DNA of 64,000 bases from contig JAVGWX010000019.1 of assembly GCA_036924085.1 (NCBI GenBank), positions 12,886,196 through 12,950,195 on the forward strand, given 5' to 3'. Position numbers and translations under genes: made by a program. The stretch's first letter is position 1; every line of letters begins with the position of its first letter. The notes under the pieces are model-generated. The model had not been told where the DNA came from. It saw nothing but the letters and a program-made list of their open reading frames with translations, and did not search any database. This stretch comes from Ariolimax columbianus. Its lineage: Eukaryota > Mollusca > Gastropoda > Stylommatophora > Arionidae. This document shows positions 33,401-45,900 of this stretch, one piece after another.

Positions 33401-34340
33401 TCTCGGTCTTTATCAGCGCTCTGCAGTTTTTGAATTGCTGATTCATCTATTGTGGAGTCGTATTATTTGCCATCTAATTTCATCAATTCCCTAACTGATC
33501 GGACTAAAAAAACAATGGTCTAATAACCAGAGTGATGTGATTTCAATTCTGAAATAACAATACCCATGAAAAATAAATGCTACGAAAGTGGGATCCTCAA
33601 CCGTTCTTGGTATGATAAAGGACTAAAAAACTTGTTGGACGGTTGCGGATGACGACTTCTGACGATCAGATGTCTTCCTTCTGTAGTGCCATGTATAGTT
33701 TACTATTAAAGTCGCAAAAATGTGTTTCGCAATTTTTTAAAATTTCCTCTAATTGTGTTTGTGAGTATGCTGTGTTCACCCATACATACATTGGATGTAT
33801 TTCTTGCAGTGACTAAATTAATTAGCAATAAATGATATTTTATGTCCATCGTAGAAACATTAAAAAGTATATACAGTCGTTGGGGATGAAGTGTTCAGAA
33901 ATCCTTGTACAAGGACACAACTTTTAAAATTGTTTCTTTCCTTACTCCTTTTCATTATCAAATATTAACACAGGCATGCACATCTACAGCTGGGTAAACC
34001 GTAGCGTTACACGATTAGCGTACGTACCATGTGAGTTTAGCAGTAGCAGACAATCAGTCGAGTCCCTCAGGAACTTGAACCATAATGTATGTACAAATCT
34101 AAGTAGAACCAGCCGACAATGATGTCATCGTTGAGTGCGTTACACACAAAACGAAAGAGACAAACACAAATGACAAATATTGTTACATACAAAAAACACT
34201 AATTTTCCAAAGGCAACATTGTTTGAAAAATAACGCACAGCCAGCATGAACTGGTGAACGAGTCCAGGAAATGCACATTGTAAATGGAAATGCGTTATAG
34301 TATAACAAATAGCCATAATAAAACATGCGATACACGGAGG
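33401..34340. other. No gene recognised
   Basis: AT-rich sequence; short frames only, without motifs. Confidence 0.45.
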
Positions 34341-34344
34341 AAGA

Positions 34345-34862
34345 TTCATTGATATTGTGGTGGACATTTGGATACACGAAGAAAGATTCACTGAAAAAGG
34401 AGTGGACATTTGGATACACGAAGGAAGATTAACTGAAATAGGGGTGGACATTTGGATACACGAAGGAAGATTCACTGAAATAGGGGTGGACATTTGAATA
34501 CACGAAGGAAGATTCACTGAAATAGGGGTGGACATTTGGATACACGAAGGAAGATTCACTGAATTAGGGGTGGACATTTGGATACATGAAGGAAGATTCA
34601 TTGAAATAGGGGGATGGGGGGGGGGGGGGGGGGTACATTTGGATACACGAAGGAAGATTAACTGAAATAGGGCTGGACATTTGGATACATGAAGGAAGAT
34701 TCACTGAAATAGGGCTGGACATTTGGATACATGAAGGAAGATTAACTGAAATAGGGCTGGACATTTGGATACATGAAGGAAGATTCACTGAAATAGGGCT
34801 GGACATTTGGATACATGAAGGAAGATTCACTGAAATAAGGGTGGACATTTTGATTGTGAATG
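34345..34862. repeat. 42-bp minisatellite, about 12 copies, with a poly-G interruption
   Basis: The unit includes 'gtggacatttggatacacga' and 'aggaagattcactgaaata'. A G run of about 15-20 bases replaces part of one unit near 34613-34632. 42 is a multiple of three, so minus frames (repeating NLPSCIQMSTPISV) stay open; they are not genes. Confidence 0.94.
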
Positions 34863-34917
34863 ATATTTTGGGGAGAGCAGCATTGGGATTATAGCAGATT
34901 GAACTAATTTGAATTAA

Positions 34918-35085
34918 TAGAGAGAGAAAGAGAGAGAGAGAGAGAGCATGAGATAACGAGAGAGCATGAGATAACGAGAGAGTAAGAGAGAAATAGAGAG
35001 AAAGAGAGAGAGAGAGAGCATGAGATAACGATAGAGTATGAGAGAAATAGAGAGAAAGAGAGAGAAAGGAAGAGAGAGTGAAGTT
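34918..35085. repeat. (GA)n-rich simple repeat
   Basis: Runs of 'agagagaaagagagag' with 'catgagataacgagagag' inserts. Confidence 0.92.
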
Positions 35086-35177
35086 AACAAGGTTAGGATC
35101 GTTTCTCACAAGTTCAGGTCAGATTAAGGCTGATGGTAATAATTGTCGTCGCAAGCTGAGACCAGATTTATTATATG

Positions 35178-35646
35178 TCATCTAATATTTATGTAGAGAC
35201 CAATCTGGACAAGGCAAACTCCACCGCCCATGCGATAGACATATGAGGAGTCGGTTGTAGGGATCGACGTGTGTTCTGTTCTTTCGAGTGGCACGATTTC
35301 TCTGAGCTTCGGCGATGGTATTTCGGCCTGCGATCTGAGCACCTTATGGGAAACAGTTCTGTGCAAGCATTTCACAAGTCGTAGCATCAATGTAGAAATT
35401 GTTAAAAAATATTTTTAAGGCGTCTCTGCAGCGTTTCCGCCCCCCCCCCCCCCCCTTTATGAGTGTCTTCCTGTTCTGAGCTCACCGTAAAGCAGTCACT
35501 TTGGGTGGTGCCGATGGGGCTTGCGAACAACACGTTCCGTCCATTTTGTTTGAGCATTTTGCAGAAGCCTATGGAAAAGAGTATTGACAACGTTACCACA
35601 AATACAGCGACAGCAAGTGAAACTAGTTCTATTCTGTTCCATGTCA
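35178..35646 (-). CDS. Last two exons of a single-pass membrane protein gene
   Basis: Inferred exon 35646-35486 has an acceptor 'gagagttcag' and a strong donor 'acg|gtgagc'. It encodes VTWNRIE, a membrane span LVSLAVAVFVVTLSILF ending SIGFCKML, and a polar tail NGRNVLFASPIGTT. Exon 35327-35178 (acceptor 'agatcgcag') continues in phase 0 with AEIPSPKLREIVPLERTEH and SSYVYRMGGG to a TGA. An AATAAA lies 5 bases after the stop (35168-35173), supporting a true 3' end. The topology suggests a type I receptor-like protein with a short cytoplasmic tail of about 80 residues. The upstream extracellular exons would lie to the right, beyond the 38-bp array, and were not identified. No family recognised. 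Confidence 0.45.
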
Positions 35647-35745
35647 CTGAACTCTCGGCAAACCCACAGGAGCTCAATTTCTCTCAGCAAATGGCAAAGA
35701 GTAGGGATACTGATGGTTGTAGTATCCAATTGGTTGAGGAGAGGA
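35640..35745 (+). repeat. Short dispersed repeat R2, diverged copy 3
   Basis: 'aaacccacaggagctcaatt' and 'ggcaaagagtagggatactg' align with 33280-33340. It abuts the acceptor of the membrane-protein exon, so the boundary between repeat and exon should be treated with care. Confidence 0.4.
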
Positions 35746-35754
35746 GATTAATGT

Positions 35755-38025
35755 CGGGCAAAACAGACTGGTCAGACTAGGTTAGCCATGATCTGGTGAT
35801 ACAATCTGTTCAGACTAGGTTAGTCAGGACCAGGTGAGACATACTGTTCAGACTGGGTTAGCCAGGACCAGGTGATACAAACTGTTCAGACTAGGTTAGT
35901 CAGGACCAGGTGAGACATACTGTTCAGACTAGGTTAGTCAGGACCAGGTGAGACATACTGTTCAGACTAGGTTAGCCAGGGCCAGGTGAGAATACTGTTC
36001 AGACTAGGTTAGTCAGGGTCAGGTGATATAAACTGTTCAGACTATGTTAGCCAGGACCAGGTGATACAAAATGTTCAGACTAGGTTAATCAGGACCAGCT
36101 GACACAAACTGTTCAGACTAGGTTAGCCAGGGCCAGGTGAGACATACTGTCCAGACTAGGTTAGCCAGGGCCAAGTGAAAAACACTGTCCAGACTAGGTT
36201 AGTCAGGGCCAGGTGAGACATACTGTTCAGACTAGGTTAGTCAGGGCCAGGTGAGACATACTGTTCAGACCAGGTTAGTCAGGGCCAGGTGATATAAACT
36301 GTTCAGACTAGGTTAATCAGGGCCAGGTGAGACATACTGTTCAGACTAGGTTAGCCAGGGGCAGGTGAAAAACACTGTCCAGACTAGGTTAGTCAGGGCC
36401 AGGTGAGACATACTGTTCAGACTAGGTTAGTCAGGGCCGGGTTAGACATACTGTTCAGACTAGGTTAATCAGGGCCAGGTGAGACATACTGTTCAGACTA
36501 GATTAATCAGGGCCAGGTGAGACATACTGTTCAGACTAGGTTAGCCAGGGCCAGGTGAAAAACACTGATCAGAGTAGGTTAGTCAGGGCCAGGTGAAACA
36601 TACTGTTCAGACTAGGTTAGCCAGGGGCAGGTGAGACATACTGTTCAGACTAGGTTAGTCAGGGCCAGGTGAGACATACTGTTCAGACTAGGTTAGTCAG
36701 GACCAGGTGAGACATACTGTTCAGACTAGGTTAGCCAGGGCCAGGTGAGAATACTGTTCAGACTAGGTTAGTCAGGGTCAGGTGATATAAACTGTTCAGA
36801 CTATGTTAGCCAGGACCAGGTGATACAAAATGTTCAGACTAGGTTAATCAGGACCAGCTGATACAAACTGTTCAGACTAGGTTAGCCAGGGCCAGGTGAG
36901 ACATACTGTCCAGACTAGGTTAGCCAGGGCCAGGTGAAAAACACTGTCCAGACTAGGTTAGTCAGGGCCAGGTGAGACATACTGTTCAGACTAGGTTAGT
37001 CAGGGCCAGGTGAGACATACTGTTCAGACCAGGTTAGTCAGGGCCAGGTGATATAAACTGTTCAGACTAGGTTAATCAGGGCCAGGTGAGACATACTGTT
37101 CAGACTAGGTTAGCCAGGGGCAGGTGAAAAACACTGTCCAGACTAGGTTAGTCAGGGCCAGGTGAGACATACTGTTCAGACTAGGTTAGTCAGGGCCAGG
37201 TTAGACATACTGTTCAGACTAGGTTAATCAGGGCCAGGTGAGACATACTGTTCAGACTAGATTAATCAGGGCCAGGTGAGACATACTGTTGAGACTAGGT
37301 TAGCCAGGGCCAGGTGAAAAACACTGATCAGAGTAGGTTAGTCAGGGCCAGGTGAAACATACTGTTCAGACTAGGTTAGCCAGGGGCAGGTGAGACATAC
37401 TGTTCAGACTAGGTTAGTCAGGGCCAGGTGAGACATACTGTTCAGACTAGGTTAGTCAGGGCCAGGTGAGACATACTGTTCAGACTAGGTTAGTCAGGAC
37501 CAGGTGAGACATACTGTTCAGACTAGGTTATCCAGGGCCAGATGAAACATACTGTTCAGACTAGGTTAGTCAGGACTAGGTGAGACATACTGTTTAGACT
37601 AGATTAGGCAGGGCCAGCTGAGACATACTGTTTAGACTAGGTTATTCAGGGCCTGGTGAAACATACTGTTCAGACTAGGTTAGCCAGGGTCAGATGAAAC
37701 ATACTGTTCAGACTAGGTTAGCCAGGGCCAGATGAAACATACTGTTCAGACTAGGTTAGTCAGGACCAGGTGAGACATACTGTTCAGACTATGTTAGTCA
37801 GGGCCAGGTGAGACATACTGTTCAGACTAGGTTAATCAGGGCCAGGTGAAACATACTGTTCAGACTAGGTTAGCCAGGGGCAGGTGAGACATACTGTTCA
37901 GACTAGGCTAGGCAGGGGCAGGTGAAACATACTGTTCAGACTAGGTTAGCCAGGGGCAGGTGAAACATACTGTTCAGACTAGATTATTCAGGGTCTGGTC
38001 ACACTGATGACACTGACTAATCGGG
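35755..38025 (+). repeat. 38-bp minisatellite array, about 59 copies, with 759-bp higher-order duplication
   Basis: The unit includes 'gttcagactaggttagtcag' and 'ggccaggtgagacatact'. Marker variants repeat exactly 759 bp apart: 'gagaatactgttc' (35988 and 36747), 'actatgttag' (36041 and 36800) and 'aacactgatc' (36561 and 37320). The 759 bp equals 20 units minus one base, explained by one 37-bp unit. Edge units are diverged. Confidence 0.96.
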
Positions 38026-38029
38026 GTCA

Positions 38030-38714
38030 AGTGAATTATACTGATGAAGATCTCGTTCCAGTTTAAGCAGTTCTTCCTTGAACAGGTAGTTTCATGACAG
38101 TGGCTAAAGACGTCGGGATCGCCACTGTGATCCCCATAGTGGTAAGCTTACAGAAGAGCATTGCATTACACTGCAGCCAGGATGACCCTGGCTCACTTTT
38201 AAAGTACGCATCGGGATGTGAGAAGAGCCACACTAACCCGTCACCAAAATATCATCAAGAGTACATAACTCAAGTATGAGTGGCATTATCAGCAACAAAA
38301 TCAACATCATCCCAATGATTGCTGATACCCCTGCTCTGTCCTCTCAGGCGCCCCATTTTTGACTCACGATTGATTTGAAAACTCATTCTGTAGCTGTGGT
38401 CACTGATCGATCCCACAGTGTCACACCCCCCCCCCCCCTCCCCATCTGTATCGACATATCACACTATGGGCAAATGTGTTGTGAGGACGTCAACTTGTAC
38501 ATTACCACAAACACCAGCAAATCGAGGACAATATGTCAACAGTAGCCCTTTAAGGACTTGATGTCTTAATGTGCTGTATCCATTATCCACTCATTCCACA
38601 GTCAGCTCTTCATGTAATGAGTCCAATATGATTTCTGACATTCTTAAAGAAACAAGAAATAGCAATAGGCACACACTGTAAAAGTTATCACAATTCAATA
38701 TATGACGTAACCTA
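38030..38714. other. No gene firmly recognised
   Basis: A 61-codon forward frame at 38094-38279 and the opposite strand both look partly protein-like, but splice sites do not give a consistent exon on either. A C-rich run lies at 38428-38440. Confidence 0.35.
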
Positions 38715-39040
38715 GTGAAACGCTTCTTCTTCTTCTTCTTCTTGTTCTTCATCATCATTATCTTCTTTCTCTTTATATACTGCTTCTTTTTCATCGTATC
38801 TGCTTGTTCTTCTTTTTTCATCCTTCATCATCTTCTTCTTTTTCTTCTAATACTTCTTCTAATATTTCTTCTTGTTCATCAATATCTTATTATTCTTCAT
38901 CATTATCTTTTTCTTCTTATTCTTCATTGTCTACTTTTATTCTTCATAATCCGTATTGTCTTTTTCTTATTATTCTTTTTCTTCTTCTTCTTTTTCTTCT
39001 TCATTTTCTTCTTCTTCTCTTCTTCTTCTTTTTCTCTTCG
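38715..39040. repeat. (TTC)n-rich polypyrimidine tract
   Basis: 'cttcttcttctt' runs alternating with 'atcatcatt' blocks. Confidence 0.92.
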
Positions 39041-39059
39041 GACGTTGTGTTGCCTGCCA

Positions 39060-39865
39060 GTATGTATGTCTTGTGGACTCAAGATGTCGGTCTTGTGTGT
39101 TTTTTGGGCTCAATATGTCTGTCTTGTGTCTGTGGACTCAAGATGTCGGTCTTGTGTGTCTTTTGGGCTGAAGATGTCGGTCATGTGTGTTCGGGCTCAA
39201 GATGTCTGTCTTGTGTGTATGTACTCAAGATGTCGCTCATGTGTGTATCGCCTCAAGATGTCTGTCTTGTGTGTCTTTTGGGCTCAAGATGTCTGTCTTG
39301 TGTGTCTTGTGGGCTCAAGATGTCGGTCTTGTGTGTGGGCTCAATATGTCGGTAATATGTGTCATGTGGGCTCAAGATGTCGGTCTTGTGGGCTCAAGAT
39401 GTCTGTATTGTGTGTGTGGGTTCAAGATATCGATCTTGTGTGTGAGATCTCAAGATGTCGGTCTTGTGTGTCTTGTTGGCTCAAGATGTCGGTTTTTTGT
39501 GTGTGGGCTCAAGACGTCTGTCTTGTGTGTGTGGGCTCAGGATGTCGGTGTTGTCTGAGGTGTTTGTTCAAGATGTCGGTTCTGTGTGTGTGTACTCAAT
39601 ATGTCGGTCATGTGTGTATCGGCTCAAGATGTCTGTCTGGGTGTGTGGACTCAAGATGTATGTATTGTGTGTGTAGACTCAAGATGTCGGCCATGTGTGT
39701 GTGGGTTCAAGATGTCTGTCTTGTGTGTGTGGAATCAAGATGTCGGTCATGTGTGTGTCACCTCAAGATGTCTGTCTTGTGTGGCTTTTGGGCTCAAGAT
39801 GTCTGTTTTGTGTGTGTCTGCTCAAGATGTCGATCTTGTCTGATGCGTTGGTTCAAGATGTAATT
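39060..39865. repeat. Variable 25-33 bp minisatellite, about 27 copies
   Basis: Constant core 'ctcaagatgtcggtcttgtg' followed by a GT run of variable length, so the unit length varies by GT and whole-word indels. Open forward frames of up to 382 codons, Cys-rich because of the tgt triplets, are artefacts. Confidence 0.94.
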
Positions 39866-39869
39866 GGAC

Positions 39870-40590
39870 AGGACACAGTCCTCAACGCAAGTAAGAACAT
39901 AATATAATCAAGACACAAAGACAAATATTAGAAGAAGTCGACATTGTCATGTTAACATACGCTAACAAGAACAGCTCAAAGATTTGTATCAGTTGAATTA
40001 GAACAGCAAGATTACGGGAACGATGAAGAGAAACTACAAAACTTAACCTCATGAGGTAACAAATAATGCAGACGATCTTACAAATTAAGACTTTTGTAAA
40101 TTGTTAAGTCAAGTTCAGAAAACACAGCGACGGAACATAAGAATAGTTTTTGAAGATTTAAACTAACAAATTTCTACAGGAAATATCAGCAATGTTACAA
40201 TTGTCTGGTTATAATTGCATGAGAAGGAAACCTAAATAGTGGGATATCTTTCTAAAATCGAGTGTATTCATGATCATGCCATTGAATAAGGCGTCTCATA
40301 TCAACATGTGACTATACCACACGCTGCTCGCAAGAATGCCTGATTGTTTGCATTTACAAAAGGCGGAAGAGGAAAGCATTATTACAATGTGCATTTAACA
40401 AGTAGAAATATTTTGAATTGCATACGGATCATGTCTGCCATGACCTAAACAGCTAAACAAACATGAAAACACAAACAGACTAACATTTGTTAAACAAGCA
40501 AATTAAAACAAAACTGGACAGTCAAAAAAAAGAACTTTTATGACGGCATGTAATCGTCAATGTTTAGATTCACTAGGATGGTTTATATAC
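39870..40590. other. No gene recognised
   Basis: AT-rich unique-looking sequence without frames or motifs. Confidence 0.5.
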
Positions 40591-40596
40591 TCGAGG

Positions 40597-40835
40597 GGGG
40601 ACGGCGTGGGCTAGTGGTTAAGGGACACGGCTCACAAGGTGCTGGGTTCGATCCCCATCACAGCACCGGTCGTTACCCCGGGGAAGCAAACCCTTAGAAA
40701 ATGCAGGAGGAAAGCAGACCCTTACATAAAATGAATGCTGACGTCGGATGCACTGGGCCGATAGGCGCAAAATAAAAACCACAGTGCAACGCACACCGCC
40801 TTGGGTATAAGAGAAATAAGCGAACGCAAAAAAAA
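40597..40835 (+). mobile_element. tRNA-derived SINE, family 1, best copy
   Basis: Starts 'ggcgtgggctagtggttaag' (A-box region) with the B box 'gggttcgatcccc' about 35 bp on, the arrangement of an internal RNA polymerase III promoter. Then come the conserved 'ccggggaagcaaaccctt' and 'gctgacgtcggatgcactg', and a 3' end 'ccttgggtataagagaaata' followed by an A-rich tail. Three further copies at 4745, 7015 and 51445, all inverted relative to this one. Confidence 0.9.
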
Positions 40836-41075
40836 ATAAAAAATATATACTCGAGGAAAAGGCCACTTACAAACACGCAGTTTGGATTTTAGAATACATT
40901 TCATGGTTTTAAACACATGTCCATCTCCTCACAACATTGACAGGAGACCAGTATGCAAGCGATACTGCATCAGCTTCTCTAAACGATGGAGCATATCATA
41001 TTCTTCTTCTTCTGCTTCTTCTTCTTCTTCATACGCTGCATATCATATTCAAGAACTACACGCACTTCCAGAATG

Positions 41076-41435
41076 GTCCACTGGGATCTTTATGAATGAC
41101 AAGGACAAGAATAGTACCATTGCCCAACAGAGAGCATGTCGTAAGAGGTGACTAACTGTGTCACATGGCAGAACACCGGCCATGGTTAGGTGGTTTGTTT
41201 AGAGCAGCATAGATGGCGCTTAAAGACTGCTTGTCTACTTTGCTCTGTTTGAGTCTATTAAGATAAAAATGGATTCGCACATCGATTAACCACCATCTGT
41301 GGCACTTGTCCCAACGCTGGGGATTACAAAGCTGCTCGAGCCTAGCCCGCTAAGCAGGAAAACTTCCTCCCGGCTACATCCAGATCATACCAGAGCTGGG
41401 ACTTGCACAGCATCATCCGCCCCTGTAGAAGTACA
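41076..41435 (-). mobile_element. CR1-like LINE 3' UTR fragment
   Basis: Matches 10427-10740 over most of its length, for example 'ggacaagaatagtaccattg', 'ttaggtggtttgtttagagc' and 'cctcccggctacatcc'. Orientation is set by the copy at 11165-10427, where it follows the CR1 ORF. Confidence 0.75.
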
Positions 41436-41439
41436 GTTC

Positions 41440-41745
41440 AACTAAGAACTAAGAAGACGCATACATAATAATTGTCACACACCCTAAGAACACCACAGTT
41501 TCACATAAATGGCGAGCTGTGTCAGAATCAGTAAGCCCGGGCACACAGATGTCACGTAGAACATCCTCATGTAGCATGTCATTAACAGAACATCATTCCC
41601 ATCACAGCCTGTCTGAAAGAACCTAGATCTTTTGATAATCTCCAACCTGTTACAGAATCTTGCCCAAGCATTTTTTGACATCTTGGGTGCGTCATCCCAT
41701 TCTTGGCTTGTCTATGTCTCTCTTGTCCAGCACCACACCTTCCAT
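41440..41745. other. No gene recognised
   Basis: A 65-codon minus frame has no motif. Confidence 0.4.
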
Positions 41746-41747
41746 TG

Positions 41748-42495
41748 TATAATATAGTAACTAAGGTCCTGGAGTGAGGAGGTTAATATAGTAACTAAGG
41801 TCTTGGTATGAGGAGGTTAATATAGTAACTAAGGACTTGGAGTGAGGAGGTTAATATAGTAACTAAGGTCTTGGAGTGAGAAAGTTAATATAGTAACTAA
41901 GGTCTTGGTTTGAGGAGGTTAATTTAGTAACTAAGGTCTTGGTTTGAGGATGTTAATATAGTAACTAAGGTCCTGGAGTGAGGAGGTTAATATAGTAACT
42001 AAGGTCTTGGTTTGAGGAGGTTAATATAGTAACTAAGGTCTTGGTTTGATGAGGTTAATATAGTAACTAATAAGGTCCTGGAGTGAGGAGGTTAATATAG
42101 TAGCTAAGGTCCTTGAGTGAGGAGGTTAATATAGTAACTAAGGTCTAGGAGTGAGGAGGTGCATATAGTAACTAAGGTCCTGGAGTGAGGAGGTTAATAT
42201 AGTAACTAAGGTCCTTGAGTGAGGAGGTTAATAAAGTAACTAAGGTCCTGGAGTGACGAAGTTAATATAGTAACTAAGGTTTTGGCGTGAGGATGTTAAT
42301 ATAGTAACTAAGGTCCTGGAGTGAGGAGGTTAATATAGTAACTAAGGTCTTGGAGTGAGGAGGTTAATATAGTGACTAAGGTCCTGGAGTGAGGAGTTAA
42401 TATAGTAACAAAGGTTTTGGACTGCAAAGGTCAATATAGTAACTAAGGTCATGGAGTTAAGAGGTTAATATAGTAATTTAGGTTTTGGAGTGAAG
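41748..42495. repeat. 34-bp minisatellite, about 21 copies
   Basis: The unit includes 'gtgaggaggttaatatagta' and 'actaaggtcctgga'. Alternating sub-variants (cctggagtg, cttggtttg) are interleaved. Confidence 0.95.
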
Positions 42496-42974
42496 ATGTG
42501 GCGATTTCATTCTGTGAGTTTTCAAATTTTATGAAATTAGAATATCAGTTCTCATTCTTGGTACATTGGCTTGGTAAACTACAAGCCAGGTAACAATGTC
42601 CGGCTAAAGGGTAAGGAAACCCGGGTGCTTACCTGGTGTTGTTTTCAAGGACAAATGACTTAGTCGCTGTGACAATCGGAAGCTCATTGAACTATTTGAA
42701 ACACATTTCATTGCAACGAAAGCAGAGTGCCGCCACTGCACTCTTACCCCTTTACAGGAGGTCTATCCGTGCAGTGGCGGTTTCAAAAACAATGATGTTG
42801 CTAGCCACATGTACATCCTTTTTACTCGATTTTTACACAATAACTGCAAAGTTGTAGTGGATTTATTCTTTGTTTACCCGGCCACCATTAGGAAGCGCAA
42901 TGGGATATTTACAAAGAACAAAAACAAGATTCTTATCCAGCTTGGAATATATGTAGTCACTATCTTTCGGTAAG

Positions 42975-45900
42975 TTAGTCTTGGTTCTGCTTGACCCCAG
43001 GCACTTGTAAAATAGGCTCCAGTTTGCGTGGCCTTCCAACCAAGTAGGACTTTGTGTGTGGTGAGTGTCTGATTGTGTTGTCCACCGGATGTGACATCCG
43101 TCGTAAAGAGCTGCTGGTTAAGTTGTTTACGCTAACTGCATCTTGAGCGTTGCTTTGTAATGTAGCCTTGTTGATAATATCAATACGGTTGTGTATTGCA
43201 TTTTCTGTATCAGAGAAGCGGGACATTATTCTATCTGCTGCTTGTGAGTAAGGGTTCACTGAGACGAGTTCTTGCTGTGTAGACGCTTCTAACCCCCTCA
43301 AATTTGTCGGACGGATTGAATCTTTGTTCTTATTATGCCGAGTATCCATTTTGTCTTTAGGTCTAAAATGTTGATGCTCGGTAATTGTTGAAATTTGAAG
43401 TATGCTACTCTTTTTATATTGGGGTACACTGTTGCTGATGTGGCGGTGGTGGCGAGTTAAATTGATGTGTTTCTCTGTAGCAATTTGGTTTCTGAGGGCC
43501 ACGTGCGTTTTTGAATCTTTGCTGCCTGGTAACACGATCCCTGTAGTAACGGGTGCTGTCAGAGTGTTGGAATGCTCGCCCAATGGGTAATCTGATATCG
43601 GAAGTGTTGGTGAGGCATCCATGCTTGTGATAGGAATATCCGCGTCACTGAGTATCCTTCTTCTCGCTCTAATCTCGTTACTATCACGCGCCTTGCTGAC
43701 GAGTGTCAAGGTCTCGATTTGAGGAGAGCATTGAGAAGTAGCTACAGGTGCATGATGAAATGTGGATGGTTCATTAAGAGCTTCACTCCGGACATCGTGC
43801 TGCCTGTGGGTTATTAATTCTTTTCCACTAATTTTTGAATTCAATCCTTTACTGGTGTGGTTATACAACGGTAAGGTCGTGGCCTGATTTTCTTCATTTT
43901 TGGAACAGTGTTCAATATTTTTGCCATATTTAGGGAGACCGTCTTGCATAATTGTGAGTTTCATCAGAGCTGGATGCAACTCTTTCATATTGACAGCTGT
44001 TGGCTCAGGATGATTGTTTCTGTTAACATTATACATATTTAGATATCCTTGGTTCCCATTGTGTGTATCTTGTATGAAGTCTGAAGATTGTTTCCTGAAC
44101 GGATTGATAGCGTGTCGTTCCAATTGCGTGTTGAGCTTCGATTGCTTCTTTTGATCAGTTCGGTTTGACACGTCTTCGTGTCTGTCAACATAATAGTTTT
44201 CATAATTTCTAGTACCACTTACAACAGCATCATCATAACCACCGGAATTGTCGACAACAACGTCACTTAACACATTTCTATAACTAGGACTACCGAGATG
44301 AAAGTCATCCGTTATATAACTATTAATTTGCGTACCAGACGCTCGATAACCAACAGTATCATCCACAGAACTTGGCACTAGATACACTTTTGTAGCATTC
44401 AAAATTGCTTCAGTGTCTTCATTATAACCAAATACTTTATAGAAATCCTGCTCACCTTCAATGAACTGAATCTGATCATCGTCATCATCATCTTCATTAC
44501 CATCTGTGTTGACGGACCACAAGTCATCATTTTGATGTTTAGCGTAAGCAGAAAGTCCAGCTGTTTTAGGTCTCATATCTTGTTTATCAATCACTTCGTG
44601 ATTGATCACACAATTTCTTCCTTCTAGCGAGTCTTCATTTGTTACGTTCAAAGGGCTCTGGTTATGTTTTGAAGCAACGTTGTCATGTTTAGGGACTCTG
44701 GTCTCCAGTGTGTTGGAGAACTTGGAACGTATTTGAGACAAGGTGCTGGTATTAGACTGTGTTCCATTTTTCTTTGGCAACTCTGAAAACTCCATGTTTT
44801 GTTTGTGAAGACTTAGAGATTGTCGTTTTCTCTCGTGTTCTCTTGTACGTGGCTGACTTTTTTGCTGAATATTCCTTTCTCTTTGGTCGGAAATCTCACC
44901 TTTCTTTCCCTTAGAATGACATGTGGCTTCGGTGTCTATGTTCTGACTTCTGCGCGTTTTCTGTTCTCCTTTCAATAAACAATTTCTTTGCTGTTGAGTA
45001 GCTACAGAAGGTATAACGTAACTATTGCTCCCACCAAAAGCAGCAGAGACGTTGTCGTTGAAAGTGTTATTGGGATTAATAATTGACTTCTCGAAATCTC
45101 CCACAGCGATCACACCACACGAGAGTTTCTTATCCTCATTTATATCCTTTCTTACATACACTTCCGCATTTATTCCATCACAACTAGAGAATATTACACC
45201 GTCCACTAATCTATAACCGTCAGTAGTATGTCCAGGTGAAACTCGACTTGCAGGAACCCTCTCAGGAATTGTTTGAGCTGTAGGTATAGATTCACGACTC
45301 GCCATCGATGCGTCATCGCAGCACTCATTATTTGCATTCCTCTCCTGAACTTCAGACGTGCTATTTGTACTGCAGGCTACATTCAATGTTTGTTTTACCC
45401 GGCTTCCTATATGTTCTCTCTGACTGTTCTCTTTTATGGCTTGATGCAAACTAGGTTTATTAACCTGCATTTTATAGTTCGGTAAATTATGAAGCGTCTT
45501 TGATTGTCTAGGCGACGCGTCATTCGCGGCCATGTTTCTCTTTTGTTGCACATCACTATGCAAATTTGAACCGCCTTGAGGCAAAATGGCCTCATTCTGA
45601 TATCGACTGATTGAGAGAGTATGCTGTTCTACTTCATCGTACCCTTTGAGTCCCATTAATTCCAATTTTAGCATATCTTTTGATACCTCATTTGTTATCG
45701 ATTGACAATCGTGTCTGGCATTATAAACCTGTTTGTCTGGAACTTCCCCATTACTAGAATTTATAATCATAGATATGCTACGGCTATTTTCCGAGTGCAG
45801 CGGTTTGGAAAACTGTCCCTCCCTGTTGACTTTGATCGTTGCTATGGAAACCCGGACATCCTGCTGTGACCATCCTATACCCAAACGTGCAATAACTTCA

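Noticed and set aside
38094..38279. Ig-like exon on the plus strand, or an extracellular exon of the 35178-35646 gene on the minus strand
   Set aside because: Neither strand offers a consistent acceptor-frame-donor combination; similarity to Ig strands is only suggestive.
38715..39907. 382-codon Cys-rich frame resembling a secreted Cys-rich protein
   Set aside because: Begins in a TTC tract and continues in a GT-variable minisatellite; the cysteines come from repeated tgt, and other frames are open too.
40597..40670. tRNA gene
   Set aside because: A and B boxes are present but the sequence continues into a conserved 3' body repeated three more times in the window, so it is a SINE head; a full cloverleaf was not evident.
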